From positions 1 to 57,109 of the forward strand of contig NZ_QULM01000008.1 in the NCBI RefSeq assembly GCF_003482105.1: a stretch of 57,109 bases of DNA. Direction: 5' to 3'. Source of the stretch: Coprococcus sp. OM04-5BH. GTDB taxonomy: Bacteria; Bacillota; Clostridia; Lachnospirales; Lachnospiraceae. A model generated the notes under the pieces. The model did not search any database and had not been told where the DNA came from. It saw nothing but the letters and a program-made list of their open reading frames with translations. A program made the translations under genes and the position numbers. The stretch's first letter is position 1. Every line of letters begins with the position of its first letter. This document shows positions 34,073 to 45,316 of this stretch, piece after piece.

Positions 34073-37015
34073 TTACCGTTTTATCTTCCAGTCTGTAACA
34101 ATATTACCGAAGTTCTCTCCGGCCTCCTGGATCTTGTCCTCACCGCCGATGGCACATATTATGCCGCTGTCTGTAACAGCCTTAACATAAGGTGCAAGTG
34201 CCCTTATCTTCTCATTTGTAACAGAAATGACTTCATCTCTTTCCTTCTGCAGCATTTCGTCTGTCAGACCTGCTATATAGCATATGAAGCTGAAGGTTCC
34301 TTCTGAATCCGGAGTCATAGGTGCGTCAAGCTTGGCAATAGCACCTATTATATACTTGGTCAGGTCTCTCTCGTCAGCGTCGAAGCTTTCCACATATTTG
34401 TAGGCTTCCTTGTATATTTCATAGGTGCTCATAAGGTTAGGATCCCTGTAGGAAGTAAGGTAGCTCATTCCCGATCTTCCAAATGAACACATGCTGCCGT
34501 AAGCTCCACCCTTTACTCTTACATTTATCCAGAGATAGTCATAGGAGAATATCACCTGCAATACGTTTAATGCGCCTGTATAGGTAAGTCCCGCCTTACT
34601 GAAATCTCCTGCAAGAGCCACATACTGTACCTGGCTGGCGGTCTTAAAGCCCTCGTTTCTTACCTCGGTCTCTATGTCTCCTGTCCTGTTACATGAAGGC
34701 TCAGTGCTTATGCTTCCTATGAAGCCTGTAATACTGTCCTTAAGGCAGCTTATGTCCTTATCACCTGTATACGAAATTATAAGTCTGTCCTTCTTTAACA
34801 CCTCGGCAAGAACAGCCTTAAACTTTTCTATAAGCTCATCAGCCTTTTCATCAAAATGCTCGTCAAGATCCACAAGGAAATTATAATATCCTATGCCCTC
34901 TGTCATATCCTTATAGGCTGAATACTTTGATATATAGCTCATGGCACGGGTTGCTGTGGTCAGATGTCCTGAAGATGTAAGTTCCGAATTAAGCCCCGCC
35001 TTCTCCTCTGCGATGATCTCCTTCAGACGCTTCTTATCATCAAGCTTGGAGCCGAATATTATCTCCTTTACTATGTCGATGGCTGTGTCAAGCTTCTCAT
35101 AAAGTGCCTTTGTCTTTATGGCAAAATATGACACAGCTGCCGAATTGTCTACCTTCGGAACTATCCCTGTAAGGAATGCTATACCGCCTGTGTGGAAATC
35201 GATCTCATCAGCCAGATCTCCGTAGCTGTGCTTATCCGTATCAACATATTTGAAGACATCTGCAAGCAGTGTTGCATATGGATATAATGACACATCAAGG
35301 CTCTCTGTCTTAAACATAAATTCAAGATATCCGATACCATTTGTGAATATATCATGGCATACAGCGGTAACTCCGTCTATATCAGTAACATCATTCTTAA
35401 GCTTTCTTGCCTTCTTCTCAATATCCGAAATATTAAGAAGAGGAACTGTCATAAGCTCTTCCCTTGTGGATGGTATCTCCTGGTATCTCTTAAGCTCCTT
35501 TGTGGATGTGATAATCTCCTGAAGCTCTGCCTCGGTAAACCTCGCCTTCTTCTCAGCAAGCTCACGCTTCTCATCCTCATCCATCTTCTTTGCAAGACCT
35601 CTTTCAGGCTCTAATACTATAAGGGTTCCGAAGCTGTTATCCCCCAGTGTATTCCAGAGCAGTTCCTCGAAGTAGCCTGTATCTATCTCATTCTTAAGCT
35701 CAGTGTACACGTCATTCATCTCAAAAACGCTCAGGGCTTCTGCGTCATCATAAAGCCATGTGCCGAAGGCGTCCAGTCCCATCATAAGCCCCTTTGGAAA
35801 TCTTCCGAAGTTTCCTTCCTTGTGCTTAAACTCAAAGTTATTTATAGCTGCCTCCAGGGACTTGTGGCTGAGGGTCGGTGCCTTGCCGTTTCTTCCGCAG
35901 AGCTCTGCTATGGTGTCATCTACGGTCTTTACAAATATATCCTTTTTATCCGGATCTGAATTTTTTATTATAATTGCAAATATTGCCTGTCTTATCTCAT
36001 TGTCAAATGAAGAAAAGCTGTCCTCACATATACCTGCATTTGTAAGTGCCTCCTTAAGAGGTGCTCCCGGTGCGTCCATAAGGGCATACTCAAGCACTGA
36101 CAGAGCTGTCATCTTCTTCTTGTCAACGCTTCTTCCAACCACATGGTTGTAGGCAATATATGTCTTTCTTGAAATATCCTCGTTATCTGCCACAGAATAT
36201 CTGGCATTGATCTCCTGTATGCTGTCATACGGCTCCTGTATACCTATCTCTGAATCTACAAATTTATAGTCATAGTGACTCAGATACTCTCTGTCGATAT
36301 AGTCAAGCTCCTTCTCCATATCACAGTCACCATATATATAAATGTAGCTGTTGGATGGATGATAATACTTACTATGGAAATCAAGAAATCTCTCCTGGGT
36401 AAGGGTAGGGATATACTTAGGATCTCCGCCTGAATCCTTATCATACGGTGTATCCTTAAGAAGTGACGCTTCGATCAGTCTGTTCAATAACTGTTCCGGA
36501 GATGAATACACACCCTTCATCTCGTTGAACACAACGCCGTTGTATTTAAGCTCACCGTCAACGGAATCCAGTTCGTAATGCCAGCCCTCCTGTCTCATGA
36601 TCTCTGTCTTCTCATATATGTTCGGATAAAATACCGCATCAAGATATACCTTCATGAGATTTTCAAAATCTGTTGTGTTGCAGCTTGCCACCGGATATAC
36701 AGTCTTGTCCGAGTAGGTCATGGCATTTAAGAAGGTATTAAGGGAGCCCTTCGCCAGCTCTACAAATGGATCCTTAACCGGATACTTCTTTGAGCCGCAC
36801 AAAACCGAATGTTCAATTATATGAGGTATTCCGGAATCATCATAAGGTGGGGTCCTAAAACCGATATTAAACACCTTATTCTCATCATCATTTGAAATTA
36901 TAAGCACTCTTGCCTTTGTCTTAATATGCTCAAGTATATATCCTGTTCCGTTTACCTCAGGAAGTTCCTTCTCAGTCACTATCTTATAACTCTTTAAACT
37001 CTTGATATCCTTCAA
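34073..37015 (-). CDS. M16C insulinase-type metallopeptidase (PreP/Hyp-like)
   Basis: 980-aa zinc peptidase with four M16 domains. The inverted zinc motif HIIEH is at residues 65-69, with a downstream Glu in the WHYELD/NGVVFNEMKG region. The PreP-like segment LCGSKKYPVKDPFVEL follows the motif directly. No signal peptide, so cytoplasmic. Members degrade peptides, including leader and transit-type peptides; the bacterial substrate is unknown. It follows cdd by 32 nt, and the cdd-M16C-era-recO set is probably one transcript. Confidence 0.92.
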   Translation of the reverse strand: MKDIKSLKSYKIVTEKELPEVNGTGYILEHIKTKARVLIISNDDENKVFNIGFRTPPYDDSGIPHIIEHSVLCGSKKYPVKDPFVELAKGSLNTFLNAMTYSDKTVYPVASCNTTDFENLMKVYLDAVFYPNIYEKTEIMRQEGWHYELDSVDGELKYNGVVFNEMKGVYSSPEQLLNRLIEASLLKDTPYDKDSGGDPKYIPTLTQERFLDFHSKYYHPSNSYIYIYGDCDMEKELDYIDREYLSHYDYKFVDSEIGIQEPYDSIQEINARYSVADNEDISRKTYIAYNHVVGRSVDKKKMTALSVLEYALMDAPGAPLKEALTNAGICEDSFSSFDNEIRQAIFAIIIKNSDPDKKDIFVKTVDDTIAELCGRNGKAPTLSHKSLEAAINNFEFKHKEGNFGRFPKGLMMGLDAFGTWLYDDAEALSVFEMNDVYTELKNEIDTGYFEELLWNTLGDNSFGTLIVLEPERGLAKKMDEDEKRELAEKKARFTEAELQEIITSTKELKRYQEIPSTREELMTVPLLNISDIEKKARKLKNDVTDIDGVTAVCHDIFTNGIGYLEFMFKTESLDVSLYPYATLLADVFKYVDTDKHSYGDLADEIDFHTGGIAFLTGIVPKVDNSAAVSYFAIKTKALYEKLDTAIDIVKEIIFGSKLDDKKRLKEIIAEEKAGLNSELTSSGHLTTATRAMSYISKYSAYKDMTEGIGYYNFLVDLDEHFDEKADELIEKFKAVLAEVLKKDRLIISYTGDKDISCLKDSITGFIGSISTEPSCNRTGDIETEVRNEGFKTASQVQYVALAGDFSKAGLTYTGALNVLQVIFSYDYLWINVRVKGGAYGSMCSFGRSGMSYLTSYRDPNLMSTYEIYKEAYKYVESFDADERDLTKYIIGAIAKLDAPMTPDSEGTFSFICYIAGLTDEMLQKERDEVISVTNEKIRALAPYVKAVTDSGIICAIGGEDKIQEAGENFGNIVTDWKIKR

Positions 37016-37047
37016 ATTTTCTTCTCCTTACACTATTATTCTGATTT

Positions 37048-37464
37048 CTATCTTTTCAGGGCGAATGCCTCAGGCAGTAATTCCTCCACCTTATACACCC
37101 TGTAATCCTCTTCTGATACAGCCACTATAATAACAGTATCTCCATCTGCGAACTCACTTATAACCTGTCTGCATATTCCGCAGGGATAAGCATACTCCAA
37201 TTCATCTCCTGTCTCATATCCTCCTGTTATGGCAATGGCTCTTATAAGCCGCTCCCCTTCACTGACCGCCTTGAATATGGCTGTTCTTTCTGCACAGTTT
37301 GTGGCTCCATAGGTGGCATTCTCAATATTACAGCCACTGTACATGCTTCCGTCACCTGTATATACGGCAGCTCCAACCTTGTAGCCGGAATATGGAGCAT
37401 ATGCACGATTTCTTGCCTCCAGGCTTTTTTTGATAAGCTGTTTTATGATTTTTTCTTCTATCAT
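37048..37464 (-). CDS. cdd: cytidine deaminase
   Basis: 138 aa, the short homotetrameric type. Deaminates cytidine and deoxycytidine to uridine forms in pyrimidine salvage. Zinc ligands and catalytic Glu are visible: CAE at Cys57-Glu59, and PCGICRQ with Cys95 and Cys98. Substrate-binding GCNIENATYG is intact. It is first in the cdd-M16C-era-recO cluster. Confidence 0.96.
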   Translation of the reverse strand: MIEEKIIKQLIKKSLEARNRAYAPYSGYKVGAAVYTGDGSMYSGCNIENATYGATNCAERTAIFKAVSEGERLIRAIAITGGYETGDELEYAYPCGICRQVISEFADGDTVIIVAVSEEDYRVYKVEELLPEAFALKR

Positions 37465-37530
37465 GCACCCACACTTCCTTTCCCTGTATACACCCTGTTT
37501 ATTCTAACACATATTATATGTTTTTTCACT

Positions 37531-37620
37531 ATATCATGAACTTCGTTCATGATCGCCCTTCGCCGCTCCCGATGAATAAGCTGCGCTTATTCCCGCTCGC
37601 TAACGCTCATTATATCATAT
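37531..37620. repeat. dispersed repeat family 3, left copy
   Basis: 90-bp element with three short-loop hairpins, including ATCATGAAC/GTTCATGAT and AATAAGC/GCTTATT. It is identical at 89 of 90 positions to the inverted copy about 3.4 kb away. It lies in the 357-bp gap between cdd and groEL. Confidence 0.92.
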
Positions 37621-37653
37621 CAAACTGTAAATATAAAAAAATAATCGGCATAA

Positions 37654-37740
37654 CAGAGATAAAACATACTTTGCGAGTTTTATCCGCTGATCAGTGGTCA
37701 TCAAATGCAAGCATGTCGCACTTGACTCGTTGCCATAACA
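37654..37740 (-). repeat. dispersed repeat family 1, copy C
   Basis: On the minus strand it begins TGTTATGGCAACGAGTCAAG right after the T run of the groEL terminator and ends with a perfect GATAAAAC/GTTTTATC hairpin. Confidence 0.85.
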
Positions 37741-37790
37741 AAAAACCGGGCGGCAGGAAAATTCCCGAACCACCCGGTCTGTAATTTTTT
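37741..37790 (-). terminator. groESL terminator
   Basis: On the minus strand CCGGGUGG pairs with CCGCCCGG through one G-U pair that works only on this strand, followed by TTTTTT. It lies just after the groEL stop. Confidence 0.85.
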
Positions 37791-37821
37791 TTATTAATTT
37801 CTGTTCTGGGACAGGCTGATA

Positions 37822-39456
<1,635 letters not shown>

Positions 39457-39499
39457 TTACCTCCAATGTTGTTCAATCTGATAATTTAATACTCTTAAA

Positions 39500-39790
<291 letters not shown>

Positions 39791-39826
39791 TTATATTCCT
39801 CCTAAAACATTTTTTCGCTCTTACTT

Positions 39827-39853
39827 TTAGCACTCACAAAGCTTGAGTGCTAA
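39827..39853. promoter_or_regulatory. CIRCE element (HrcA operator) of groESL
   Basis: Perfect TTAGCACTC-N9-GAGTGCTAA. It lies downstream of the -10 box, overlapping the start of the transcript, the usual position for HrcA control. Confidence 0.98.
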
Positions 39854-39863
39854 CACAATTATT

Positions 39864-39891
39864 ATTGTATTCATTTTCAGAAAAAAATCAA
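39864..39891 (-). promoter_or_regulatory. groESL promoter
   Basis: TTGATT, 16-nt spacer, TACAAT on the minus strand, with CIRCE starting 10 bp further downstream. Confidence 0.7.
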
Positions 39892-39919
39892 CCCCCTAAT
39901 TCTAAAAAAAGAATAAATA

Positions 39920-40795
39920 TTAAAGGTTAAGGTTATTTCTCGCATAATCGAACAGATACTGCTGTGCGTAGCCTCCATATTCGCCAAATCTCTTCACTGC
40001 AAATTCCTCTATGACGCTCTTCTTAGTATCCTTTCCTTCAAAGTACATCTGCTCGCAGATCCGTTTCATCCACACGTCCACAGGAAATGCTTCACGTCTT
40101 CCAAGTCCGAACAACAGCACGCAATTTGCCACCTTTTCACCTACACCTTTAATCTGCATTAACACCTGCCTTGCCTCATCTATTGGAGCAGTTCGTAAGA
40201 TAACTTCATCCAGACATCCGTCTGTATATGCCTTACATGCATTCTTTATGTATGGCGCACGAAATCCCATTTTACACTCCCTTAAGGCCTCCTCGCTCAC
40301 CTCATTTAAGACCTCCGGATCCGGAAATGTGTAAAATGTCTCACCATTATATCCTATGACCGGTTCTCCGAAATTATGCGAAATATTTTTCACTATCTGC
40401 TTTATCTGGGTTATCTGTTTGTTCTGGGATATTATAAATGAGATCAGGGTCTCAAAAAAATCCTGGTTCAATATCCTTATCCCCGGCTTCTGTTCAACCG
40501 CACACACAAGCTTGTCATCTGCCAGGCACACGCACCTCTTTATCTCGCTGTAGTCCCTGTCCATATCAAAGTAGTTCTTCCAAACCTTCTCATAGGTATC
40601 AATATCTGTGTTGTACAGTATGACCTTATCTTCCTCCTGTTTAACATGGACAGGTCTCTTAAATGCCATAATGTCATACTCTTCCTCATCTGTTTTTCTG
40701 AAGTTAAAGCACTGCCCGCACTCCATGGTCTGGGACAGCACAAAATCCTTCACACCCGTGATCTCAACCCGGTCTTTATACTCTTTTGTATCCAT
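39920..40795 (-). CDS. 8-oxoguanine DNA glycosylase, OGG1-type
   Basis: 291-aa base-excision glycosylase/AP lyase. N-terminal OGG domain (KDFVLSQTMECGQCFNFRK), then the HhH-GPD domain with IKGVGEKVANCVLLFGLGRREAFPVDVWMKR: the Lys in GEKVA is the predicted catalytic nucleophile and the Asp in PVDVW the activating residue. The start is set at MDTKEYKD, which GATGAGG precedes by 8 nt. The ORF could extend to 40912, but that adds 39 unconserved residues with no ribosome binding site and reaches toward the family 3 repeat. Confidence 0.9.
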   Translation of the reverse strand: MDTKEYKDRVEITGVKDFVLSQTMECGQCFNFRKTDEEEYDIMAFKRPVHVKQEEDKVILYNTDIDTYEKVWKNYFDMDRDYSEIKRCVCLADDKLVCAVEQKPGIRILNQDFFETLISFIISQNKQITQIKQIVKNISHNFGEPVIGYNGETFYTFPDPEVLNEVSEEALRECKMGFRAPYIKNACKAYTDGCLDEVILRTAPIDEARQVLMQIKGVGEKVANCVLLFGLGRREAFPVDVWMKRICEQMYFEGKDTKKSVIEEFAVKRFGEYGGYAQQYLFDYARNNLNL

Positions 40796-40927
40796 AAATG
40801 TTTCCTCATCAATTTTTCTAATGCTCTTACTCTGCTTATTATATGCCACAGCACCCTCCATGGCAAATAATTCTGTTGTTCCCGAAACATACCATTCTTC
40901 CGGTTTTCTCATGGCAAATACCGGATA

Positions 40928-41017
40928 ATATGATATAATGAGCGTTAGCGAGCGGGAATAAGCGCAGCTTATTCATCGGGAGCGGCGAATGGCGATCATG
41001 AACGAAGTTCATGATAT
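40928..41017. repeat. dispersed repeat family 3, right copy (inverted)
   Basis: Inverted near-identical partner of the copy beside cdd. It forms the promoter-proximal region of the DUF6062 gene; a TATAAT hexamer at 41015-41020 straddles its right end, but no matching -35 was seen. Confidence 0.92.
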
Positions 41018-41049
41018 AATGCAAAAAAATCAGAAGGGAAATATACCAT

Positions 41050-41772
41050 ATGGCTGAACAGATCTATACCATACCTGTAAATGACGCATTTGACAGCGGC
41101 TGCGAATGTCCTGTCTGTGCAATGAACAGGGAACTGGAGAACAATGCAATCGAATATACCATGGGGCCAAGCTACATGGAGGATGACAACCGGGCGCTTA
41201 CAGACAAGATGGGCTTCTGCCCTCATCACACAAGACTTTTGTATGCCCAGAAGAACCGTCTTGGACTGGCACTTATGTTAAAGACCCACACAGACAAGAC
41301 CATAAAGGAAATGAAAGAGCTGGCAGCCAAGGGTCCTGCCCCTAAAAGCTCCTTCTTCGGAAAAAGCCAGACAGAAGCACCTGTTGTGGAATACATTAAG
41401 GAGCTTGAGAGCACCTGCTTTATATGTGACCGCATGGAGCAGATGTTTGACAGATATATAGACACCATATTCCATATGTGGAAAAAGGACCCCGGTTTTC
41501 CTGAGAAATTCAGATCCTGCAAGGGCTTCTGCACATACCACTACGGACTTCTCTACGAGAAAAGCAGTGACAAATTAAAGGGTGACAACCTTACTTCCTT
41601 TATAGACGCACTGAATAATGTCTACTTTGATAATATGGAACGGGTGAACGAGGACATAAGCTGGTTCATAGATAAGTTTGACTACAGATACAAAAATGAT
41701 CCCTGGAAGAACTCCAAGGACGCCCTGCCGAGAGGGATCATAAAAACAGCCCACACCATTATCGATAACTAA
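41050..41772 (+). CDS. DUF6062-family protein, Cys/His-rich
   Basis: 240 aa, predicted cytoplasmic. Four Cys/His-rich clusters are spaced as two pairs: CECPVC near 18-23 with GFCPHH, and CFICDRM with GFCTYHYG. This suggests two metal sites of treble-clef or zinc-ribbon type. No catalytic motif is recognised and the function is unknown. AGAAGGG precedes the ATG by about 10 nt. It is divergent from ogg and convergent with glnS, so it is monocistronic. Confidence 0.8.
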   Translation: MAEQIYTIPVNDAFDSGCECPVCAMNRELENNAIEYTMGPSYMEDDNRALTDKMGFCPHHTRLLYAQKNRLGLALMLKTHTDKTIKEMKELAAKGPAPKSSFFGKSQTEAPVVEYIKELESTCFICDRMEQMFDRYIDTIFHMWKKDPGFPEKFRSCKGFCTYHYGLLYEKSSDKLKGDNLTSFIDALNNVYFDNMERVNEDISWFIDKFDYRYKNDPWKNSKDALPRGIIKTAHTIIDN

Positions 41773-41773
41773 A

Positions 41774-41853
41774 AGCGGCAAAGAACATTTGGTCCGCTGC
41801 CATAACAGCGGCAAAGCACGCAGGCATATTCCACTTAACTCATTGCCATAACA
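41774..41853 (-). repeat. dispersed repeat family 1, copy D (degenerate)
   Basis: On the minus strand the first 30 nt match the family (TGTTATGGCAATGAGTTAAG). The rest diverges and contains a second TGTTATGGCA start, so it may be two stacked, truncated copies. It lies between the DUF6062 stop and the shared terminator. Confidence 0.6.
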
Positions 41854-41914
41854 AAAAAAGATTATGGAAAACCACAAAAGCTATTAAGCAATCACGTTTT
41901 CCATAATCTTTTTT
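41854..41914. terminator. bidirectional terminator between DUF6062 and glnS
   Basis: Perfect 19-bp inverted repeat: AAAAAAGATTATGGAAAAC / its complement, with a 23-nt loop. A and T runs on both sides let it serve both convergent genes. Confidence 0.92.
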
Positions 41915-41994
41915 ATTTTATTTCAGGATCTCTCATCCGAAGATGACTTCGGTCTAATTGTATTGTACCGATCGGTTTTCACTCCATGTTTTTA

Positions 41995-43659
41995 TTATTT
42001 TCCCGGCTTGTATGAGCTCTTAAGGGAAACAATCCTGTTGTATACAGGATGATCAGAAGTTGAATCCTTAGAGTCAAGACAGAAGAAGCCGTTTCTTACA
42101 AACTGGAAGGCTTCACCAGGCTTAGCCTCTGCAAATGTCTTCTCAAGCTTACATCCCTGCTTAACAACCAGTGAATTAGGGTTAAGGTTCAATGAACCAT
42201 CCTCGTTGAGCTTACCCTTCTCTTCATCTACGATATTCTCGTAAAGTCTTACCTCTGCGTCTATAGCCGACTCTGCTGATACCCAGTGGATAGTACCCTT
42301 TACCTTACGGGCATTGAAGCCTGAGCCACTCTTCGTCTCCGGATCATAGGTACAGTGTACTGTTGTGACATTTCCGTTTTCATCCTTCTCACAGCTTGTA
42401 CATGTAACAAAGTATGCATTCATGAGACGGACCTCGTTTCCAGGGAACAGTCTGAAATACTTCTTTGGAGGCTCCTCCATGAAATCGTCACGCTCAATGT
42501 AGAGATACTTTGAAAATGGTATCTGTCTTACACCCGCTGCCTCATTCTCCTGGTTATTTGCTGAATCAAGCATTTCAACCTGATCCTCAGGATAGTTATC
42601 TATAACAAGCTTGATAGGATCTACTACAGCCATGTATCTGTTTGCCTTAAGCTTAAGATCGTCTCTTACACAGTACTCAAGCATTGCGTAGTCAACTGAA
42701 CTGTTACTCTTTGAAATTCCCACAAGCTCCATGAACTTCTTTATTGAATCGGCTGTAAAGCCTCTTCTTCTTAAGGCTGCGATGGACACAAGTCTTGGAT
42801 CATCCCATCCATCAACAATTCCGTCCTCAACGAGCTTCTTGATGTATCTCTTACCTGTTATAACATTTGTAAGGTATAACTTGGCAAATTCGATCTGCTT
42901 TGGTGGATTCTCGTACTCAAGCTCCCTTACAACCCAGTCATAAAGAGGTCTGTGATCCTCAAACTCCAATGTACAGATTGAATGTGATACTCCCTCAATA
43001 GCATCCTCAATAGGATGAGCGAAATCGTACATAGGGTAAATGCACCATTTATCACCGGTATTGTGGTGAGTCATTCTTGCAACTCTGTAGATAACAGGGT
43101 CACGCATGTTGATGTTAGGTGACGCCATATCGATCTTGGCTCTTAATACCTTGCTTCCGTCAGGATACTCACCATTCTTCATACCCTCGAAAAGCTCAAG
43201 GTTCTCTTCTATGGATCTGTTTCTATACGGACTTTCCTTACCGGGCTCTGTAAGAGTTCCCCTGTACTCACGGATCTCATCTGCCGACAGATCACATACA
43301 AATGCCTTGCCCTTCTTTATAAGCTTAACAGCGGCTTCATACATCTGATCAAAATAATTTGAAGCAAAGAATACCCTGTCTCCAAAATCAGCTCCAAGCC
43401 ACTTCACATCCTCAAGGATCGACTGTACGAACTCTGTCTTCTCCTTTGTAGGGTTTGTGTCATCAAATCTGAGATTAAACTGTCCGCCGTATTCCTTTGC
43501 CAGACCATAGTTTAAAAGTATTGATTTTGCATGACCGATGTGAAGGTATCCGTTTGGCTCAGGTGGGAAACGTGTTACAACCTTCTTTACCTTTCCCTCT
43601 GCGAGATCCTTCTCGATAATCTGTTCAATGAAATTCTTTGACATTACTTCTTCTGCCAC
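41995..43659 (-). CDS. glnS: glutamine-tRNA ligase
   Basis: 554-aa class I synthetase. Charges tRNA-Gln directly. HIGH motif in [15 protein letters not shown], substrate-binding FDDTNP, and the KMSKS-equivalent segment is [12 protein letters not shown], followed by GWDDPRL and [12 protein letters not shown] as in GlnRS rather than GluRS. The C-terminal anticodon-binding beta barrels are complete. The start is GTG with AGGAGG 8 nt upstream; an ATG five codons later is less well placed. Monocistronic, ending in the bidirectional terminator. Confidence 0.96.
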   Translation of the reverse strand: MAEEVMSKNFIEQIIEKDLAEGKVKKVVTRFPPEPNGYLHIGHAKSILLNYGLAKEYGGQFNLRFDDTNPTKEKTEFVQSILEDVKWLGADFGDRVFFASNYFDQMYEAAVKLIKKGKAFVCDLSADEIREYRGTLTEPGKESPYRNRSIEENLELFEGMKNGEYPDGSKVLRAKIDMASPNINMRDPVIYRVARMTHHNTGDKWCIYPMYDFAHPIEDAIEGVSHSICTLEFEDHRPLYDWVVRELEYENPPKQIEFAKLYLTNVITGKRYIKKLVEDGIVDGWDDPRLVSIAALRRRGFTADSIKKFMELVGISKSNSSVDYAMLEYCVRDDLKLKANRYMAVVDPIKLVIDNYPEDQVEMLDSANNQENEAAGVRQIPFSKYLYIERDDFMEEPPKKYFRLFPGNEVRLMNAYFVTCTSCEKDENGNVTTVHCTYDPETKSGSGFNARKVKGTIHWVSAESAIDAEVRLYENIVDEEKGKLNEDGSLNLNPNSLVVKQGCKLEKTFAEAKPGEAFQFVRNGFFCLDSKDSTSDHPVYNRIVSLKSSYKPGK

Positions 43660-43744
43660 TGTAAGTTCCTCCTATAATTACTTATATGGTATCCATATAA
43701 TTTTAATCATATATTTTAAATAAATATAATTTACATTCTTTGTG

Positions 43745-43773
43745 TTGACAAAAAGTCATATTTACTATATATT
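43745..43773 (+). promoter_or_regulatory. tRNA-Thr promoter
   Basis: TTGACA, 17-nt spacer, TATATT, ending 20 bp before the tRNA. Confidence 0.8.
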
Positions 43774-43793
43774 ATCACTTGGTATTTATAAAA

Positions 43794-43865
43794 GCTACTA
43801 TAGCTCAGGTGGTAGAGCGCCACATTGGTAATGTGGAGGTCACGGGTTCGACTCCCGTTAGTAGC
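43794..43865 (+). tRNA. tRNA-Thr (anticodon GGT)
   Basis: Full cloverleaf: acceptor GCTACTA/TAGTAGC, D arm GCTC/GAGC, anticodon stem CCACA/TGTGG with loop TTGGTAA, and T arm ACGGG-TTCGACT-CCCGT. CCA is not encoded. Nine T follow the 3' end directly, so termination may rely on the tRNA fold. It is a lone tRNA gene, convergent with the sigma factor gene. Confidence 0.97.
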
Positions 43866-43882
43866 TTTTTTTTTGTCTAAAT

Positions 43883-44503
43883 TTACTGATCAAGCTTTTT
43901 TCTTATCCTCTGAATGGCATTATCAATAGACTTTTCCGGTTTTCCAAGCCTTGCAGCGATTGTATCATAGGAGTCCCCGGTGAGATATTCCGCAAGCACC
44001 TTCTTCTCGTAAACAGAAAGCCTGCCCTCTATCTTCTTGTTCATATCATCTATATTGTACCTGTACATCATAAGGGATTCCGGTTTGCTAAGCTCATCAG
44101 CCTCCAGGGTATCTATGAGCATTACATCCTCTTCGTCTCCGCCGGAGTAAAATGACACGGCTGAGTTTAGAGGCTGGTGCTTCTTCCTGTTTGACATGTT
44201 CACGGCAGAAAGCATTTGCCGCCTTACACACATATTGGCAAATGTAAAAAAGCTGGTTCCCTTATCTGCCGAGTAATCCCTGACAGCCTTATAAAGCCCG
44301 ATCATCCCTTCCTGGATAAGATCTTCCCTCTCTCCGCCTATGAGATAAAGGGCACGGCTCTCCTTCTTCACCATTCCGGTGTACTTGTTGATGAGATAAT
44401 CAACGGCTCCTTCATCGGTGTTATGTCTTATCATGTCTATAAGCTCTTCATCAGATCTGTCTATATAATTTTCATTCTGTGATCCATGTAAGACCTGCGG
44501 CAT
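43883..44503 (-). CDS. sigH: sigma-70 family factor, SigH-like
   Basis: 206 aa. Region 2 (EDLIQEGMIGLYKAVRDYSADKGTSFFTFANMCVRRQML) and region 4 (LSVYEKKVLAEYLTGDSYDTIAARLGKPEKSIDNAIQRIRKKL) are complete. Its position after cysS-mrnC-rlmB matches sigH of B. subtilis, which controls the transition to sporulation and competence; in a gut Lachnospiraceae the target set is unknown. The start is MPQVLHG: GGAGG lies directly after the rlmB stop codon, 5 nt before this ATG. The usual yacP (nuclease) gene between rlmB and sigH is absent. Confidence 0.9.
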   Translation of the reverse strand: MPQVLHGSQNENYIDRSDEELIDMIRHNTDEGAVDYLINKYTGMVKKESRALYLIGGEREDLIQEGMIGLYKAVRDYSADKGTSFFTFANMCVRRQMLSAVNMSNRKKHQPLNSAVSFYSGGDEEDVMLIDTLEADELSKPESLMMYRYNIDDMNKKIEGRLSVYEKKVLAEYLTGDSYDTIAARLGKPEKSIDNAIQRIRKKLDQ

Positions 44504-44515
44504 TTCATCCTCCAC

Positions 44516-45280
44516 TTAAGCATTAAGTCTCTGTCTTACCACCTCGTAAGCAAGCACTCCGGCTGCCACTGAAGCATTAAGCGAATCTATGTCTCCCTTC
44601 ATAGGAATTGATACAACATAGTCGCACTTCTCCTTAACCAGTCTGCTTACGCCATTTCCCTCATTTCCTACAACGATGCCCATTGAGCCTGTGAGATTAC
44701 ACTTATACATTATCTCGCCGCTCATATCGGCACAGGCGAACCACATTCCCCGGTCCTTAAGCTCGTCAATGGTCTTGCCTATATTGGTAACCTTAACTAC
44801 AGGTGTATAGTTAATGGCTCCTGCGGAAGCCTTCACCACTGTAGCTGTGATACCTGAAGCACGACGCTTAGGTATTACCACACCGTGGGCACCTGCAAGA
44901 TTGGCTGTTCTTATGATAGCTCCCAGATTATGGGGATCCTCTATCTCATCCAGCACGAATATAAACGGTGCCTCACCACGGCTTGCTGCCAGGTCAAATA
45001 TATCATCAATGGTGCTGTATCTGTATGCGGCAGCGTGGGCGATAACCCCCTGGTGCTTGCCGGTTTCTGACATGGCATTGAGCTTGTCCCTTGATACATA
45101 ATTGATTATGGTATCTGCCTTCTTAGCCTCTCTTATGATAGAATTTATGCTTCCATCCTGACAGCCGGTAAGCACATACAGCTTGTCGATGGTTTTACCT
45201 GAACGGTATGCCTCAAGAACGGCATTACGTCCCTCTATGACAAACACCTCTTCATTTGTCTGTTTTTCATTGTTATCCAT
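44516..45280 (-). CDS. rlmB: 23S rRNA (guanosine-2'-O)-methyltransferase RlmB
   Basis: 254-aa SpoU-family enzyme. Methylates the ribose of G2251 in 23S rRNA. N-terminal L30e-like substrate-binding domain (VIEGRNAVLEAYRSG), then the trefoil-knot domain with NLGAIIRTANLAGAHGVVIPKRRA, VVGNEGNGVSRLV and SLNASVAAGVLAYE. AGGAGA precedes the ATG. Second-to-last gene of the cysS operon. Confidence 0.95.
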   Translation of the reverse strand: MDNNEKQTNEEVFVIEGRNAVLEAYRSGKTIDKLYVLTGCQDGSINSIIREAKKADTIINYVSRDKLNAMSETGKHQGVIAHAAAYRYSTIDDIFDLAASRGEAPFIFVLDEIEDPHNLGAIIRTANLAGAHGVVIPKRRASGITATVVKASAGAINYTPVVKVTNIGKTIDELKDRGMWFACADMSGEIMYKCNLTGSMGIVVGNEGNGVSRLVKEKCDYVVSIPMKGDIDSLNASVAAGVLAYEVVRQRLNA

Positions 45281-45316
45281 AATATAATGGTTCTCCTGTT
45301 TTCTGTATATACTGCG

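Noticed and set aside
40796..40912. N-terminal extension of the OGG1-type glycosylase
   Set aside because: No SD at the upstream ATG, and the extra 39 residues do not look like the OGG domain.
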